NCBI RefSeq assembly: GCF_937906905.1
Contig: NZ_CALERY010000022.1
Location: 106,202-170,201, forward strand
Length of the DNA stretch: 64,000 nucleotides
Reading direction: 5' to 3'
From: an uncultured Helicobacter sp.
GTDB lineage: Bacteria; Campylobacterota; Campylobacteria; Campylobacterales; Helicobacteraceae
Shown piece by piece: positions 53,630-63,647 of this stretch (position 1 is its first letter; each line of letters starts with the position of its first letter). The notes under the pieces were generated by a model. It was not told where the DNA came from, searched no databases, and saw nothing but the letters and a program-made list of their open reading frames with translations. The translations under genes were made by a program, and so were the position numbers.

Positions 53630-56493
53630 GCTTTCACTCCTTGCTCTAGGCTTTTACCTTCGCCTGCCAAGAGACTGGATTCTAGGCTAGATTCTACCAC
53701 ATCGCTAGAATCTAGCCCTTGGGTATTTGCCTGCACTCGCTTCACTTGCAAATACTCCCCAATACGCAAACCAAGCTCTTGGACAATCAGCGGGCTAATA
53801 AGCCACACATCTCCCACCAGCGCATAATCAACATACACCCTAGCGCGTAGCTCACAAGCCTCCTGCCCGCCCTGCTCACACACAAGTATAATCTCTTCAC
53901 CTAAGCGCAGCCCAAGCGCATCAAAGTGTGCTTTTGATGTGTAGAATCCATCTTTTTGCTGCATATTTGGATCAAGCGCGCTTTGTATGCCAAAGAGATT
54001 TTGCGGGTAGGAGATAAACGCATTGGGCGCTGATACGGCGGTATTGGTAGGATCTAGCACTCTCTGGCATGCCCCTAGGGGCGCGACAGGCGCAAGCTCT
54101 TTATCACAAATCACCCCAAGCATATAGCCCCTACGATCTTCCCCGCCTTGTGTATAGAAATTTGGCAAACTACCAGAATCTAGCGTGCTAAAGCCTTTCT
54201 CCCGTGGCAGTGCGAGGGAGAAATCACTAAGACTTGTAAAGCTCGAAAAATGTGCCACAATCTCTGGATATCGTGCAGAATCTGCCCCTTCCATAAGAGC
54301 CATAGCTCTCTTAGTCGCCACAAACTGCGACAAATCCCTATGCAATATGCTCGCCAAATCATCACCCTGATAGTCGCGCACCTTCACTAGTGGTAGCACG
54401 CGGTTTTCGAAATTTGTCATACTGCCTTGCATTTGCTGGTGGCTTGGAAGCGCGACATCTGGGCTAGATTCTAGCCCAATAAGCGTGCGGACACCACTAG
54501 GCAAATGCTCATCAAGCACACTCCAGGCACAATCCCACACAACATCGCCCTGCGTGCGGATACCAATTGTATGCAGCAAACGCTCATCGCAGGCATGTTT
54601 AGCATGAGATTGTTTAGATTCTGGGGCGTATTTTGGGTCTGGGTGGAGTGTGCAAATCCTAGCAATCCCAGCAGTATTGCTACCAGCAGGGATAATAAAT
54701 ACACGCACGCCACAAAGCTCAAGCAGCTGGAGAGCTGCGACAATAGCACAAGATTCTAGCGCGCTCATCATTATCTCTTGCCCAACAAGCAGGCTCACGC
54801 TAGAGAGGTTGATACCTGCAAGCTCGCTAAGCGATTCCATGTCAATCCCCGAAAGTGCAGCATAGCACACAGGATTTGGAGCAGACTGGGGATTAGATTC
54901 TGGGGATTCTGCGCTCTCAATAGCAGGACCCGCGGAATCTGCTGCATTAGCCTCTATGTTTGGTTCTTGGACAATCGCACTTGCAAGAATCTGCTCTAGC
55001 AATACTGCAAGCTGATGTTGGAGTGCGCTAGCGTTGGGGCTCTCTGCGATAGCAGAATCTAGCGCACTCTTTAGACTAAGGAGTAGCGCACCAAGGGCAA
55101 GCTCGCTAGATTCTGGTGCATAGGCGATGTGTTTAATCGAGCGGGAAAATGAGCTTAAAAGCGCATCGCCAAATGGGTGCATGTAGTAGAATTTCACGCC
55201 CTTTTTTATGCGGATTGTATTATTGATCGCATATTGCAGCAGTGGAGCATGCAGACGCACCGGGCAGCCAAGCGCGATAATGGCACTAGAGCTCTTAAGC
55301 TCCTCTAGCGTGTGATTAAGTCTAAGATAGGGGAGAAACCGCTGATAGGCGCGTGCAGACTCATTATAAAGCTCTAGAGAGAAGCACTCGCTAGCGACTT
55401 GAGCAATCATAGCTTCTTCATTTGTGATATTTTCACCCAAGCGTAGAGCGCGGGCATAATGCGCAGAATCTGCACACTGAGATTTGTCGTCAGGGTGAGC
55501 AAGAAAAGTGGCTAAATTGCCAGATTTTGCACTATTTTCACTAGATTCTCCCACACTAGAATCTATCCTACCAGAGCCTGCTTGAATAGATTCTAGCTGC
55601 GATTTTGATCGCCCTGCCCCATGTGAAAACACAGAAAACCCAAAGCGCCCTGCCCCACAGATTGGCGCAAAGTGAAAATCATTGCTCACACGAAAAATTT
55701 TGTGCTCGCCCTTGGCATTGTGATGACGACTCTCATAAACAATATGGCAGCCCATGGCACACTGCGCGCAGGTGCTTGGTGTTTTTTGCAGCTCCCATGC
55801 ATTGGCACTATAGCTGAAGTCTTTGTAAGTGAGTGCGCCCACAGGACACACAGCAATACACTCTCCGCAGTCAAAGCATGGTGAATCGCCCACAAACTCG
55901 ATAAGCGATTTTTGCTTCTTGCTCCACACACTATAAGGATCTTTTAGCATAGAATCTTTATAGGAGTCTGGCGCATGTAAGTCGGCTTTGCCAGCTTTTA
56001 GCTTGGCTTCCCCGATGTTATCCTTACAAGTCGTTATGCAACGCTCACACACAATGCAAAGATTTGGGTCATAGAGTGCTTGTGCCCATGATTTTTCATG
56101 CTTCTCATCATCAGGCAGAGCGTAGTCCTGGTGCGCAACCTTAGTGTAGAGGGTAAGATTTTGCAGCTCGCATTCACCACTTTTATCACAGACTCCACAC
56201 TCCAGCGGGTGATTAACATCATAGGTTTGCATAATCATCTGGCGCTCGCGCTGGATCTGGGGGGTATTAGTCAAAAGCTCCAGCCCATCTTTTGCCTTGG
56301 TGTTGCAGGTATAGACACGCTTACCATCAGGACTCTCTGCCATACACATTTTGCACGCAAGTGTAGGTGAACAGCCTCCTAAGTAGCAGATCGTTGGAAT
56401 GTAGATTCCATGCGCTCTGGCGACATCGACAATCGTCGCACCCTCCTCACAGCGGATTTTTTGGTTATTGATGGTGATTGTAACTTCAGCCAT
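53626..56493 (-). CDS. nuoG: NADH-quinone oxidoreductase subunit G
   Basis: Large 955-residue Fe-S subunit. N-terminal 2Fe-2S domain (CYLGGCSPTLACKMCMA), then the 3-Cys/His motif LECGVCDKSGECELQN, the two-cluster ferredoxin domain (CIVCERCITTC, CFDCGECIAVCPVGA), an extra TCAQCAMGC site, and a molybdopterin-oxidoreductase-like C-terminal half with no visible cofactor requirement. Several Ser/Glu-rich insertions interrupt the C-terminal half (IESAESPESNPQSAP) and are AGAATC-encoded. ATG 56493 overlaps the preceding stop. It takes electrons without standard NuoE/NuoF. Confidence 0.95.
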   Translation of the reverse strand: MAEVTITINNQKIRCEEGATIVDVARAHGIYIPTICYLGGCSPTLACKMCMAESPDGKRVYTCNTKAKDGLELLTNTPQIQRERQMIMQTYDVNHPLECGVCDKSGECELQNLTLYTKVAHQDYALPDDEKHEKSWAQALYDPNLCIVCERCITTCKDNIGEAKLKAGKADLHAPDSYKDSMLKDPYSVWSKKQKSLIEFVGDSPCFDCGECIAVCPVGALTYKDFSYSANAWELQKTPSTCAQCAMGCHIVYESRHHNAKGEHKIFRVSNDFHFAPICGAGRFGFSVFSHGAGRSKSQLESIQAGSGRIDSSVGESSENSAKSGNLATFLAHPDDKSQCADSAHYARALRLGENITNEEAMIAQVASECFSLELYNESARAYQRFLPYLRLNHTLEELKSSSAIIALGCPVRLHAPLLQYAINNTIRIKKGVKFYYMHPFGDALLSSFSRSIKHIAYAPESSELALGALLLSLKSALDSAIAESPNASALQHQLAVLLEQILASAIVQEPNIEANAADSAGPAIESAESPESNPQSAPNPVCYAALSGIDMESLSELAGINLSSVSLLVGQEIMMSALESCAIVAALQLLELCGVRVFIIPAGSNTAGIARICTLHPDPKYAPESKQSHAKHACDERLLHTIGIRTQGDVVWDCAWSVLDEHLPSGVRTLIGLESSPDVALPSHQQMQGSMTNFENRVLPLVKVRDYQGDDLASILHRDLSQFVATKRAMALMEGADSARYPEIVAHFSSFTSLSDFSLALPREKGFSTLDSGSLPNFYTQGGEDRRGYMLGVICDKELAPVAPLGACQRVLDPTNTAVSAPNAFISYPQNLFGIQSALDPNMQQKDGFYTSKAHFDALGLRLGEEIILVCEQGGQEACELRARVYVDYALVGDVWLISPLIVQELGLRIGEYLQVKRVQANTQGLDSSDVVESSLESSLLAGEGKSLEQGVKA

Positions 56494-57499
56494 GATGACC
56501 CCCGTTCCCTAAAGTTTGCCCTAAAGCTTGTGTGGCAGAATCTGTCTGCGCAAAATGCGCCTTGATAAATGGATAGCGCCCAGCAAGCTCCGGGTGCTCA
56601 TGTGCCAAATGCGCCATATCAAGCACAGCAAGCGCGCCTTGTAAATATGGAGCTTGGACAATGCGACAGGTGATAGTGCATGTGGATTCTAGCATAGGAT
56701 CTAGATACAAGTTTGCCTGTGTATCTGGCGCGAGCTTCATAAGCCGCAAAAACCCAGCGCTCGCAAAAAGCACAGGTAGAGAATCTCTCTCAAGCATGCG
56801 AACAGAATCTGCCACTAAATTAACTTGCGGTAGCAGCGAGCAATACACATACGCGCCGTTTGCCTCCTCAATCGTTGCCAAAAGCCCAAGGATCTCCGCC
56901 ACATCACTAGAATCTAATCCAAATTCTAGCAGTGAATTTGCGCTAGATTCTAGTGCAGGCAAAATAGCACTATCATAGTCAAGCGGGATAATCCTTATAC
57001 CACCAAGCTGCCCTATAGTGCATAGCGTGTGGGCAATAAGCTCTGCATGCGGGTGAGTAAAAAAGCTTGCGCCCACTATGATAGAGGCGCATTTAGCATG
57101 CGCTAGAATCTGCGCAATCACCTCCAGCTCCTCCTCTGCGAGCGAAGATTCTGAAGCGATATGCCCCACATCAAGCTCATCAAGAAATCCCCGAAGAAAC
57201 TCTGGCAACCACTGAAAACTCGACAAATGCGGCTCCAATGCCTTAAGAAGCAACACCACCACGCCAAGCTCCGCACCAATCTCATACCGCTGCTGCAACA
57301 ACTCTGGAGAACTTAAATCCGCTCTTGCTAGCCTTGTATCAAAAACAGGGTGCAGACAAACAACTTGCGAAGCAGGATTTTGCTGGGAATCTAGCTCAAG
57401 CATGGGCGCAAGATTGCTCCAGCACTCACCAAGCACAAGCAGCACATCACTATCCGCGATACGCGCTTGCATGCTTTGGCTCACACATTCTCCTAGCAT
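56486..57499 (-). CDS. NuoF-position protein of epsilon-type complex I
   Basis: 337 residues in the nuoF position, matching the unusual genes of H. pylori and C. jejuni complex I that replace NuoF. It lacks the FMN/NADH motifs and 4Fe-4S site of NuoF. LEFGLDSSDVAEILGLLATI, GRIPF-like segments and an Ala/Leu-rich body suggest a helical-Rossmann fold related to the NuoG C-terminal part. In C. jejuni such subunits let flavodoxin, not NADH, feed the complex; here the donor is inferred. ATG 57499 overlaps the previous stop by seven bases, so the start is somewhat uncertain. Confidence 0.75.
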   Translation of the reverse strand: MLGECVSQSMQARIADSDVLLVLGECWSNLAPMLELDSQQNPASQVVCLHPVFDTRLARADLSSPELLQQRYEIGAELGVVVLLLKALEPHLSSFQWLPEFLRGFLDELDVGHIASESSLAEEELEVIAQILAHAKCASIIVGASFFTHPHAELIAHTLCTIGQLGGIRIIPLDYDSAILPALESSANSLLEFGLDSSDVAEILGLLATIEEANGAYVYCSLLPQVNLVADSVRMLERDSLPVLFASAGFLRLMKLAPDTQANLYLDPMLESTCTITCRIVQAPYLQGALAVLDMAHLAHEHPELAGRYPFIKAHFAQTDSATQALGQTLGNGGHHG

Positions 57500-57783
57500 A
57501 CACTCTCGCTTGCAGCGGAATTTATGCTAGATTTTGGGGCTGACCCATGGGTGGGGCTTGACTTACGCATAACAAGCGTCCAGTCGCGGTGATTGAAGCG
57601 TAAAGAGTTCATCACCTCATAGCCCAGATCGCTCACAAACTGCGCGCTCCTAGCTACATGCGAGAAATCATCAATCTCAAAGAGAAATATCCCAACCTCA
57701 CCAGATCCAAGCTCGCGCGCAATAATCTCGCCCATACGATCATAAAACTCACCATGCAAATGTCGTAAATCAAATCGCTTCAT
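57493..57783 (-). CDS. NuoE-position small protein of epsilon-type complex I
   Basis: 96 residues in the nuoE position; none of the four Cys of the NuoE 2Fe-2S site is present. Core MKRFDLRHLHGEFYDRMGEI to NHRDWTLVMRK, then a Ser/Pro-rich tail. Corresponds by position and size to the small H. pylori gene between nuoD and the NuoF-like gene. Start ATG 57783 has AGGAG; eight bases after the nuoD stop. Confidence 0.75.
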   Translation of the reverse strand: MKRFDLRHLHGEFYDRMGEIIARELGSGEVGIFLFEIDDFSHVARSAQFVSDLGYEVMNSLRFNHRDWTLVMRKSSPTHGSAPKSSINSAASESVC

Positions 57784-57791
57784 GCTGTCTC

Positions 57792-59018
57792 CTATCGATC
57801 CACTTCACCAAAAATCGCATTGCACGATCCCACAATCGTTACGATATCTGCGATATATGCACCCTCAAGCATTTCTTGCAAAATAGCCGTATGCGCGAAG
57901 CTTGGGGTTTTGATTTTCACGCGCTGCGGATAGCTCTCGCCAAGCGAATGGATAAAAAATCCAAGCTCGCCACGCGGAGATTCTGTAGGTGCATAAACTT
58001 CGCCTTTGGGCGGTCGCATACCCTGCGTAACAAGCACAAAATGCTGCATAAGCGAGTAATTTTGCGTCATGATTTCTTCTTTAGGCGCAGAGAGATATTC
58101 TGGAGCGCGCGCCATAAGCTCACCACTACTTGGATAAAGCGCGATGAGCTGGCGCAGAAGCTTTATGGATTCTGCAATCTCTAGCATATAGAGCCGATAG
58201 CGATCATAGCTATCCCCACAAGTCCCCACTGGCACGCTAAAATCCAGCTCGCCATACAACTCATAAGGCTCTTCTTTGCGGATATCATAGGCAATACCCG
58301 TGGCACGCAGCATAATCCCACTTAATCCCCAGGATTTCGCACTCTCCTGGCTAATCGCCCCTACACCCTCAAGCCGCATTTTCCAGATTCTATTCTCATC
58401 AAGCAATCCCTCAAAAAGCTCGACACTTTTTTGCGCCTCGATAAGAAATGCTTCCAGGCTCTCCAGCCAACCAGGTGGAAAATCCAACGGCACGCCACCA
58501 ATCCGTATAGCATTATGCGTGAGTCTCGCACCACAATACTCTTCAATGAGATCCAGCCCATATTCACGCGTTTTAAACGCATAAAGAAACATTGAGAGAG
58601 CACCAACATCCATGGCATGCACTGCGATGAAAAAGACATGCGAGATGATGCGATTAAGCTCTAAAAGCGTAGTGCGGATAACTTGGGCTTTTCGTGGGAT
58701 TTCTAGACCAAGCAGTGTCTCAACCCCATGGGCAAACGCGTAGTTATTACCAATAGCTGAGATATAATCAAGCCTATCAGTAGTTGGCATAAATTCATTG
58801 TAGATCATATTTTCGGCAAGCTTTTCAATCCCGCGATGCAGGTAGCCTATCTCTGGCGTAGCTCTTTTCACACGCTCACCCTCAAGCTCAAGAATCAAGC
58901 GTAGCTGCCCGTGTGTAGATGGGTGCTGAGGTCCAAAATTTAGCACCATAGTATTGTCATCGCGCTCGAAGCTAATGTTTTCAAACTGCGGTTGAAGCCT
59001 TGTATAATGCTGTCCCAT
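57792..59018 (-). CDS. nuoD: NADH-quinone oxidoreductase subunit D
   Basis: 408 residues, 49-kDa-type subunit forming the quinone pocket with NuoB. Motifs: [49 protein letters not shown] and C-terminal [13 protein letters not shown]. Start ATG 59018. A 72-bp gap separates it from nuoC. Normal length. Confidence 0.97.
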   Translation of the reverse strand: MGQHYTRLQPQFENISFERDDNTMVLNFGPQHPSTHGQLRLILELEGERVKRATPEIGYLHRGIEKLAENMIYNEFMPTTDRLDYISAIGNNYAFAHGVETLLGLEIPRKAQVIRTTLLELNRIISHVFFIAVHAMDVGALSMFLYAFKTREYGLDLIEEYCGARLTHNAIRIGGVPLDFPPGWLESLEAFLIEAQKSVELFEGLLDENRIWKMRLEGVGAISQESAKSWGLSGIMLRATGIAYDIRKEEPYELYGELDFSVPVGTCGDSYDRYRLYMLEIAESIKLLRQLIALYPSSGELMARAPEYLSAPKEEIMTQNYSLMQHFVLVTQGMRPPKGEVYAPTESPRGELGFFIHSLGESYPQRVKIKTPSFAHTAILQEMLEGAYIADIVTIVGSCNAIFGEVDR

Positions 59019-59090
59019 GCCTACCCTTTCCTAGTAATCTGCCCCGTTGTAATTTGCTAACTCCACCCTGCTAACCATAGTTTCCAAAAT

Positions 59091-59873
59091 CTACTTCCGC
59101 TTAGGGAGCAAAGTCTTTTTCGCCCGAGCGATATCCTTGACAAAAACCGCTTTAGACGCTTCCATGAAAAGTCCCTCGCCCTCCTCGCCTATGGCATCAA
59201 GCTTTGAGAAGCTTCGACTATCCTCCGGATCAACCCGCGCGCTATCACGCTGTTCGGGTCCCACCACCTCGCGATACTCTTTGCCAAAGATTTTGTCAAT
59301 CTCATACCACGCTGCATACTCATCGCCCTGCAGTGGATAAGAGCGTAGCAGCGGGTGCCCTACCCAGTCGCGTGGCATGAGTAGGCGCGTGAGATTTGGG
59401 TGGTTTAAAAAATGTATGCCAAACATATCATAAATCTCACGCTCACTCCAAAGTGCCAGTTTAAAGACAGAAGAGACAGAATCCACTTGCTCGTGCTCGC
59501 CAATGTAGCATTTCACACGCACACGCCGCTTACTGCTAAAACTCTCCTGCAGAGAGTGAAGCTGGTAAAAAAGCTCAAAACGACCCTCGCGCGCAAGCAT
59601 ATCAACAACGCTCATTTCGCTAAGCACTTCATAGCCAAGCGCATGCAATCTTTTTAGCACGGGGAGCATATCACTGCTGCGCACCCAAAATACTGCTTGA
59701 TCTAGCTCAATATAGGCATTTTGGATAGTAAATGCACTTATAAGATGATTATAGATAACCTCATAGGCACTGCCTTGCATAGGGAGCTTTGGCGTGTGAG
59801 TAGGCTGGTAGAATCTAGGCGTGTGTGTTGCACGCTTTTGGACATCTTTATGCGCGGATATGGATTCTGGCAT
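59091..59873 (-). CDS. nuoC: NADH-quinone oxidoreductase subunit C
   Basis: 260 residues of the 30-kDa family: RVRVKCYIGEHEQVDSVSSV, WSEREIYDMFGIHFLNHPNLTRLL and the DWVGHPLLRSYPL signature. N-terminal ~35 residues are a polar extension. ATG 59873 has AAGGAG; an in-frame TTG at 59891 is rejected. Not fused to nuoD. Confidence 0.96.
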   Translation of the reverse strand: MPESISAHKDVQKRATHTPRFYQPTHTPKLPMQGSAYEVIYNHLISAFTIQNAYIELDQAVFWVRSSDMLPVLKRLHALGYEVLSEMSVVDMLAREGRFELFYQLHSLQESFSSKRRVRVKCYIGEHEQVDSVSSVFKLALWSEREIYDMFGIHFLNHPNLTRLLMPRDWVGHPLLRSYPLQGDEYAAWYEIDKIFGKEYREVVGPEQRDSARVDPEDSRSFSKLDAIGEEGEGLFMEASKAVFVKDIARAKKTLLPKRK

Positions 59874-59916
59874 ACTGGCTCCTTTTCTCAATCAATCACT
59901 ACCATGACAATCGTAG

Positions 59917-60417
59917 CTAAACCACCCGCCCAGATCGTTGTTTGGAGGGCAAGGCTTTTTCCGATCGGATTTTGCGCTGAAGAACAAGTAGTGCATACTG
60001 CAATGTCTCTGGGCGTGGCGCACAGCCAGGCAGATAAATATCCACAGGGATAATCCTATCCACGCCCTGCACGGTGGAGTAGGTATTAAACATTCCGCCA
60101 GTATTGGCACAGCTTCCCATGGAGATAACCCACTTTGGTTCAGGCATTTGGTCATAGAGACGGCGTGTAAATTCTGCGTGCTTTTTGGTCAAAGTGCCAG
60201 CGATAATCATCACATCACTCTGCCTAGGCGAAGCGCGGAAAATCGTCCCAAACCTATCAAAGTCAAAGCGACTCCCGCCTGTTGCCATCATCTCTATCGC
60301 GCAGCACGCAAGCCCATAAGTCATAGGCCAAAGCGAATTGCTCCGCCCCCAGTTAAGCAGTTTATCCAGCGTGCCTAGCACGATAGGCGCACCTATCGAT
60401 TCTAGCTGTTTTGCCAT
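59917..60417 (-). CDS. nuoB: NADH-quinone oxidoreductase subunit B
   Basis: 166 residues, holds cluster N2 next to quinone: the CC pair in [24 protein letters not shown] and LPGCAPRPE give all four Cys ligands. ATG 60417 lies inside the nuoA end (16-base overlap) with AAAGGGGG upstream. Confidence 0.97.
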   Translation of the reverse strand: MAKQLESIGAPIVLGTLDKLLNWGRSNSLWPMTYGLACCAIEMMATGGSRFDFDRFGTIFRASPRQSDVMIIAGTLTKKHAEFTRRLYDQMPEPKWVISMGSCANTGGMFNTYSTVQGVDRIIPVDIYLPGCAPRPETLQYALLVLQRKIRSEKALPSKQRSGRVV

Positions 60418-60860
60418 TGCAATGCCCCCTTTCTCCACGCATACACGAGTCCAATCATTAGCAGGAAGATAAAGCTTATCATCTCGATAAACACAAAACC
60501 ACCAAGCTGATTTTGGATAAAGTCCTTATACACCACAGCCCATGGCACCATAAACACCACTTCTACATCAAAGAGCACAAACAGCAGTGCGATGATGAAA
60601 AAATGGTGCGAAACTTTCGCGCTCTGCTTGATAGGCACAGGACCACACTCATACGGGGCGAGCTTAAGCTTATCTCGCTTTTTTTGTGCAAGTTTGCGTG
60701 AGATGAAACGCTGGATTTTAAGCGTGTAATTAAAGGCGATAAAGCTGAAAATCAGCAAGATAAATACACCAAAATACGCATGCTCAACATGGATTGGCGC
60801 TTGGTGGAGTGTTTGAGGCTGAATGATTTGAGATTGGGCGAGCAGATTCTGGCTAGGCAT
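60402..60860 (-). CDS. nuoA: NADH-quinone oxidoreductase subunit A
   Basis: 152 residues, three helices; [14 protein letters not shown] has the conserved Cys-Gly of the loop near the quinone site, and [15 protein letters not shown] the second helix. N-terminal ~25 residues are longer than usual. ATG 60860 has AAGGAG. First nuo gene; an AT-rich region at about 60925-60960 should hold the operon promoter but I cannot fix a -10 box. Confidence 0.95.
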   Translation of the reverse strand: MPSQNLLAQSQIIQPQTLHQAPIHVEHAYFGVFILLIFSFIAFNYTLKIQRFISRKLAQKKRDKLKLAPYECGPVPIKQSAKVSHHFFIIALLFVLFDVEVVFMVPWAVVYKDFIQNQLGGFVFIEMISFIFLLMIGLVYAWRKGALQWQNS

Positions 60861-60973
60861 GAAACTCCTTCATAAACTGCTTAAATCGCGGGATCTTGGC
60901 TCCCACAGACTGGATTTACGATTTTAAACCTAAAAAGTTTAATAATTTCTTAACTTTTATACGCAAATGCCGG

Positions 60974-62176
60974 TTAAGCATGGGGCTCTAGCTTGTATTG
61001 ATACATGAGGGCATAAAACTCTTTAATCCCATCTAGCTCACTTTGGCTAAACCCCGCTTGCAATCTCGCTTGTGTGTGTAAAATCCTACCGCAAAGACTA
61101 AAGCGTGGAAATTTCGCACACAGCCCCAGAAATGCTCGCTCATGCAATGCCATATCCCCCACACGCTCGCGCAATCCCCCAGAATCTAGCTCCGCATGAT
61201 CTAGTGCGCCAAGCAATGCAGCTAAATGCGCAGGGGCTGGATTTTGACAAGCTAGATTCTCGCGCGCGCTATTCGCTGCTTGCTCTTGCAGATTCTGCGA
61301 CTTTGTATCGTGCGTAAGCTCGTCAATGCCAAACCTCCACCACCGACTACCAAAACTCACATGTCCAATTTCATCTGCTAAAATCACGCCAAACACGCGA
61401 TCAATCTCCTTGTATAGCGCAAAATCCTGCCCACCACCTAGTGCATGAAGCCTTTGAAGGACAAAAGGATTTGCATCAAGCCCTTTAGCCTCAAGCCCCC
61501 TATGCACCACACCCATGCGGTAGATAAAACTCTCTTGCGTAGCAGACATAGCCTCATAAAGCGTGGCATGCACGGGGAAATCCCCATAGCGCGCACCAAG
61601 CTCACCTAGCAGATTTTCTAGCGCGAAAAAATGCCCAAACTCCTCATCTGCCACCTGCAACCAATCCGCATAATATTCACCAGGCAAATACACAAAACGA
61701 TAGGCAGAATCTAAAGCAAGCGTAATGGCACTATACTCGATATGCGCGATGGCATGCAGGGCGCGAGCGATATTAGTATGCTTGCAAGAGATGTGGCTGG
61801 GGTTTTGAGACGAGGCATGATTAAGCCTCTGGCGTAGTTTGGCTACCGGTAGCACAGGCGCTGGAGAAAATGGCGCGATGTGCGTGTGCGGATTCTCAAG
61901 TGGATTTTTGCGGAGCCTTTCTTGCAGATACTCGTGGTGAAATTGCACGCGCCCACTACGAAAATCCTCATAAAAATGCTTAAAGGCGTCGTATTTCTCG
62001 CGCATATTCTCTATACGCAAAATCCCCTCAAGCATAGAGAAAAACTCGCCAAAATCAGTGCTAGAGTTATTGTGTATTTTAGATTCTGCACGCACGCTAG
62101 CATCTAGCCCTAAATCCACATCAACATCTGCGCTAGATTCTGGTGTAGATGTTGCAGATAGCTTGACACATTTCAT
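60974..62176 (-). CDS. DUF455 ferritin-like protein
   Basis: About 400 residues matching DUF455, a ferritin-like four-helix family with candidate di-iron ligands: AIAHIEYSAITLALDSAYRF, EEFGHFFALENLLGELGARYGDFP and ADEIGHVSFGSRWWRF. Function of the family is unknown. Ahead of it is a polar head (about 1-45) with an AGAATC-encoded STPESSADVDVD stretch. Start uncertain: ATG 62176 or TTG 62197. It follows the DsbA-like gene by two bases to 24 bases, so is probably cotranscribed. A further AGAATC-rich segment lies near residue 320. Confidence 0.8.
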   Translation of the reverse strand: MKCVKLSATSTPESSADVDVDLGLDASVRAESKIHNNSSTDFGEFFSMLEGILRIENMREKYDAFKHFYEDFRSGRVQFHHEYLQERLRKNPLENPHTHIAPFSPAPVLPVAKLRQRLNHASSQNPSHISCKHTNIARALHAIAHIEYSAITLALDSAYRFVYLPGEYYADWLQVADEEFGHFFALENLLGELGARYGDFPVHATLYEAMSATQESFIYRMGVVHRGLEAKGLDANPFVLQRLHALGGGQDFALYKEIDRVFGVILADEIGHVSFGSRWWRFGIDELTHDTKSQNLQEQAANSARENLACQNPAPAHLAALLGALDHAELDSGGLRERVGDMALHERAFLGLCAKFPRFSLCGRILHTQARLQAGFSQSELDGIKEFYALMYQYKLEPHA

Positions 62177-62199
62177 CACAGAATCTAAAGCGCTCAAAC

Positions 62200-63042
62200 T
62201 TAGCGCCCAAGTAGGGCTTGGATTTTCTCGCCTAGATCATCGAGTGATTTTAGCTCGCTTGTTTTGATGAGATATTTGCCATTGACAACAAACGCCGGCA
62301 CACCCTGGATAATAGCAATATCATAGCTAGCTTGCCACTGGGAGAGTAGCGCCTCAACCTCTGGGGTCTGGAGAGCTTGCTGGAACTCCTGCTCGCTCAC
62401 GCCCGCTGCCAAAAGCCCTGTTCGCAAAAAGCCTTCAGGGTCCCTGCCATCTTTCCAGCGATTTCTCTGTATATGATATTCGTCGAAATACGCATTTTTC
62501 GCTCGCTGGAATGCAGATTTGCGCTCATCAAGAATATCAATGCCCGCTTGGCGATCTTTGACAATAAGCACGGCTAGAATCTGGCTCGCGAGCTTACCAT
62601 AATCGCCCTTTTGCTCAAGATGATAGAGATGAAGCGTAGTAGATTCTGGGAGATCACTCATGATCTGGGGTAGGATTTTAGAGTATTTAAAACAAAATGG
62701 ACAAGCATAGCTATACACCTCGATAAGCGAGTTTTGCGCGTTGGGGATTGGGGTTTTTAGCACGATGTAATCCACTCCCTCTTTTAGATTTTGTTGTGGA
62801 TTTTGCGTATCTTGCAGGCTCGCTGCACTCTTTTGTATCGGGCTTTCTGGCTCGTTTGGCTTATTTTGGATAGACTGGTCAAGTCGGGGGTCTGGCTGTG
62901 TCTGTTGCACTACTTGGGCTTGCTGCACCTCCTGTGTCTGTGAGACTTGCAGGAGAGACTCCGCATTTACCATACCCACAAACACACCAAGCATACAGCA
63001 CATGCCCACAAAGTCCACAGCCCTGCTTATAATCCTATCCAT
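62200..63042 (-). CDS. DsbA-like periplasmic thiol oxidoreductase
   Basis: 280 residues: hydrophobic N-terminal signal/anchor (about 10-28), a Gln/Pro/Ser-rich linker (about 30-85), then a thioredoxin-fold DsbA domain with active site YSYACPFCFKYS (CPFC) and cis-Pro loop IIQGVPAFVVNGKYLI. It would form or isomerise disulfides in exported proteins, such as the Cys-paired Sel1 protein of this window. The KAFGR-type helical insertion is also visible. ATG 63042 has AGGAG five bases upstream. The long linker is unusual. Confidence 0.88.
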   Translation of the reverse strand: MDRIISRAVDFVGMCCMLGVFVGMVNAESLLQVSQTQEVQQAQVVQQTQPDPRLDQSIQNKPNEPESPIQKSAASLQDTQNPQQNLKEGVDYIVLKTPIPNAQNSLIEVYSYACPFCFKYSKILPQIMSDLPESTTLHLYHLEQKGDYGKLASQILAVLIVKDRQAGIDILDERKSAFQRAKNAYFDEYHIQRNRWKDGRDPEGFLRTGLLAAGVSEQEFQQALQTPEVEALLSQWQASYDIAIIQGVPAFVVNGKYLIKTSELKSLDDLGEKIQALLGR

Positions 63043-63350
63043 GCAAACTCCTAGTCATAAATCACAAATAACCTCTAAAGGCACATTCAAAAGCGCATTC
63101 TACTAGAATTTGCCAAAATCTAGTATAAAGCCACAAAGCTTGTTATCTATACTCATTTATAATGCTCATATAGTCAAAATTTCTGTGTCATTATGTGCAT
63201 ATTTGCACTCAAATAATCTCCGTATTTTTTGTATAACTCACATATAAAATCCACACAAATTTACATAATATTTTGCATTTTTATGAAAATTTTACTATAC
63301 TTTTTAGCGTGTCAAACCTAACTATACATCTAACTTCAAAAGGAGTCCAA
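63043..63350. other. AT-rich divergent intergenic region
   Basis: 308 bp with no gene. It separates the minus-strand DsbA-like gene from the plus-strand HTH-like gene. The minus-strand TAGAAT at 63097-63102 and the plus-strand TATACT at 63296-63301 are candidate -10 boxes. The AT content is far above the surrounding genes. Confidence 0.5.
63296..63301 (+). promoter_or_regulatory. Candidate -10 promoter of the small HTH-like gene
   Basis: TATACT inside a strongly AT-rich stretch with T-tracts, 50 bases upstream of the ATG at 63351. Confidence 0.45.
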
Positions 63351-63647
63351 ATGGGAGCACAAATCTACCCAACAATCGAAGAAATCAAAGCGAAGAAAAA
63401 AGAATTTCTCGCTAAAACAGCTAAAGCAAAAAAGCAAAAACCAAACAGAAACCAGCAGCTTCTCGCATTCCTTAACGCGATAAAACCCGAAATCAAACAA
63501 AGCATTAGTAATGGCGCCTCAAACCCCAAAATCATCAAAGCCATCAACGAAACCTATGGTGTGAAAGTAAGTTTGCCTAGCTTTGCTAGATTCTGCGAAG
63601 AAAATGGGATCACAACCAACGCCAAACCAAGAAAGCCTAGAATCTAG
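63351..63647 (+). CDS. Small basic HTH-like protein
   Basis: 98 residues from ATG 63351 (AAAAGGAG upstream). A Lys-rich head (IKAKKKEFLAKTAKAKKQK) is followed by a helix-turn-helix-like stretch IKQSISNGASNPKIIKAINE and VSLPSFARFCEENG, the pattern of small plasmid- or transfer-associated proteins with a tri-helical DNA-binding unit. It has more AT-rich codons and different amino acid use from the neighbours and no AGAATC words until its last codons, so it may be imported. DNA binding is inferred; partner and operator unknown. Confidence 0.65.
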   Translation: MGAQIYPTIEEIKAKKKEFLAKTAKAKKQKPNRNQQLLAFLNAIKPEIKQSISNGASNPKIIKAINETYGVKVSLPSFARFCEENGITTNAKPRKPRI

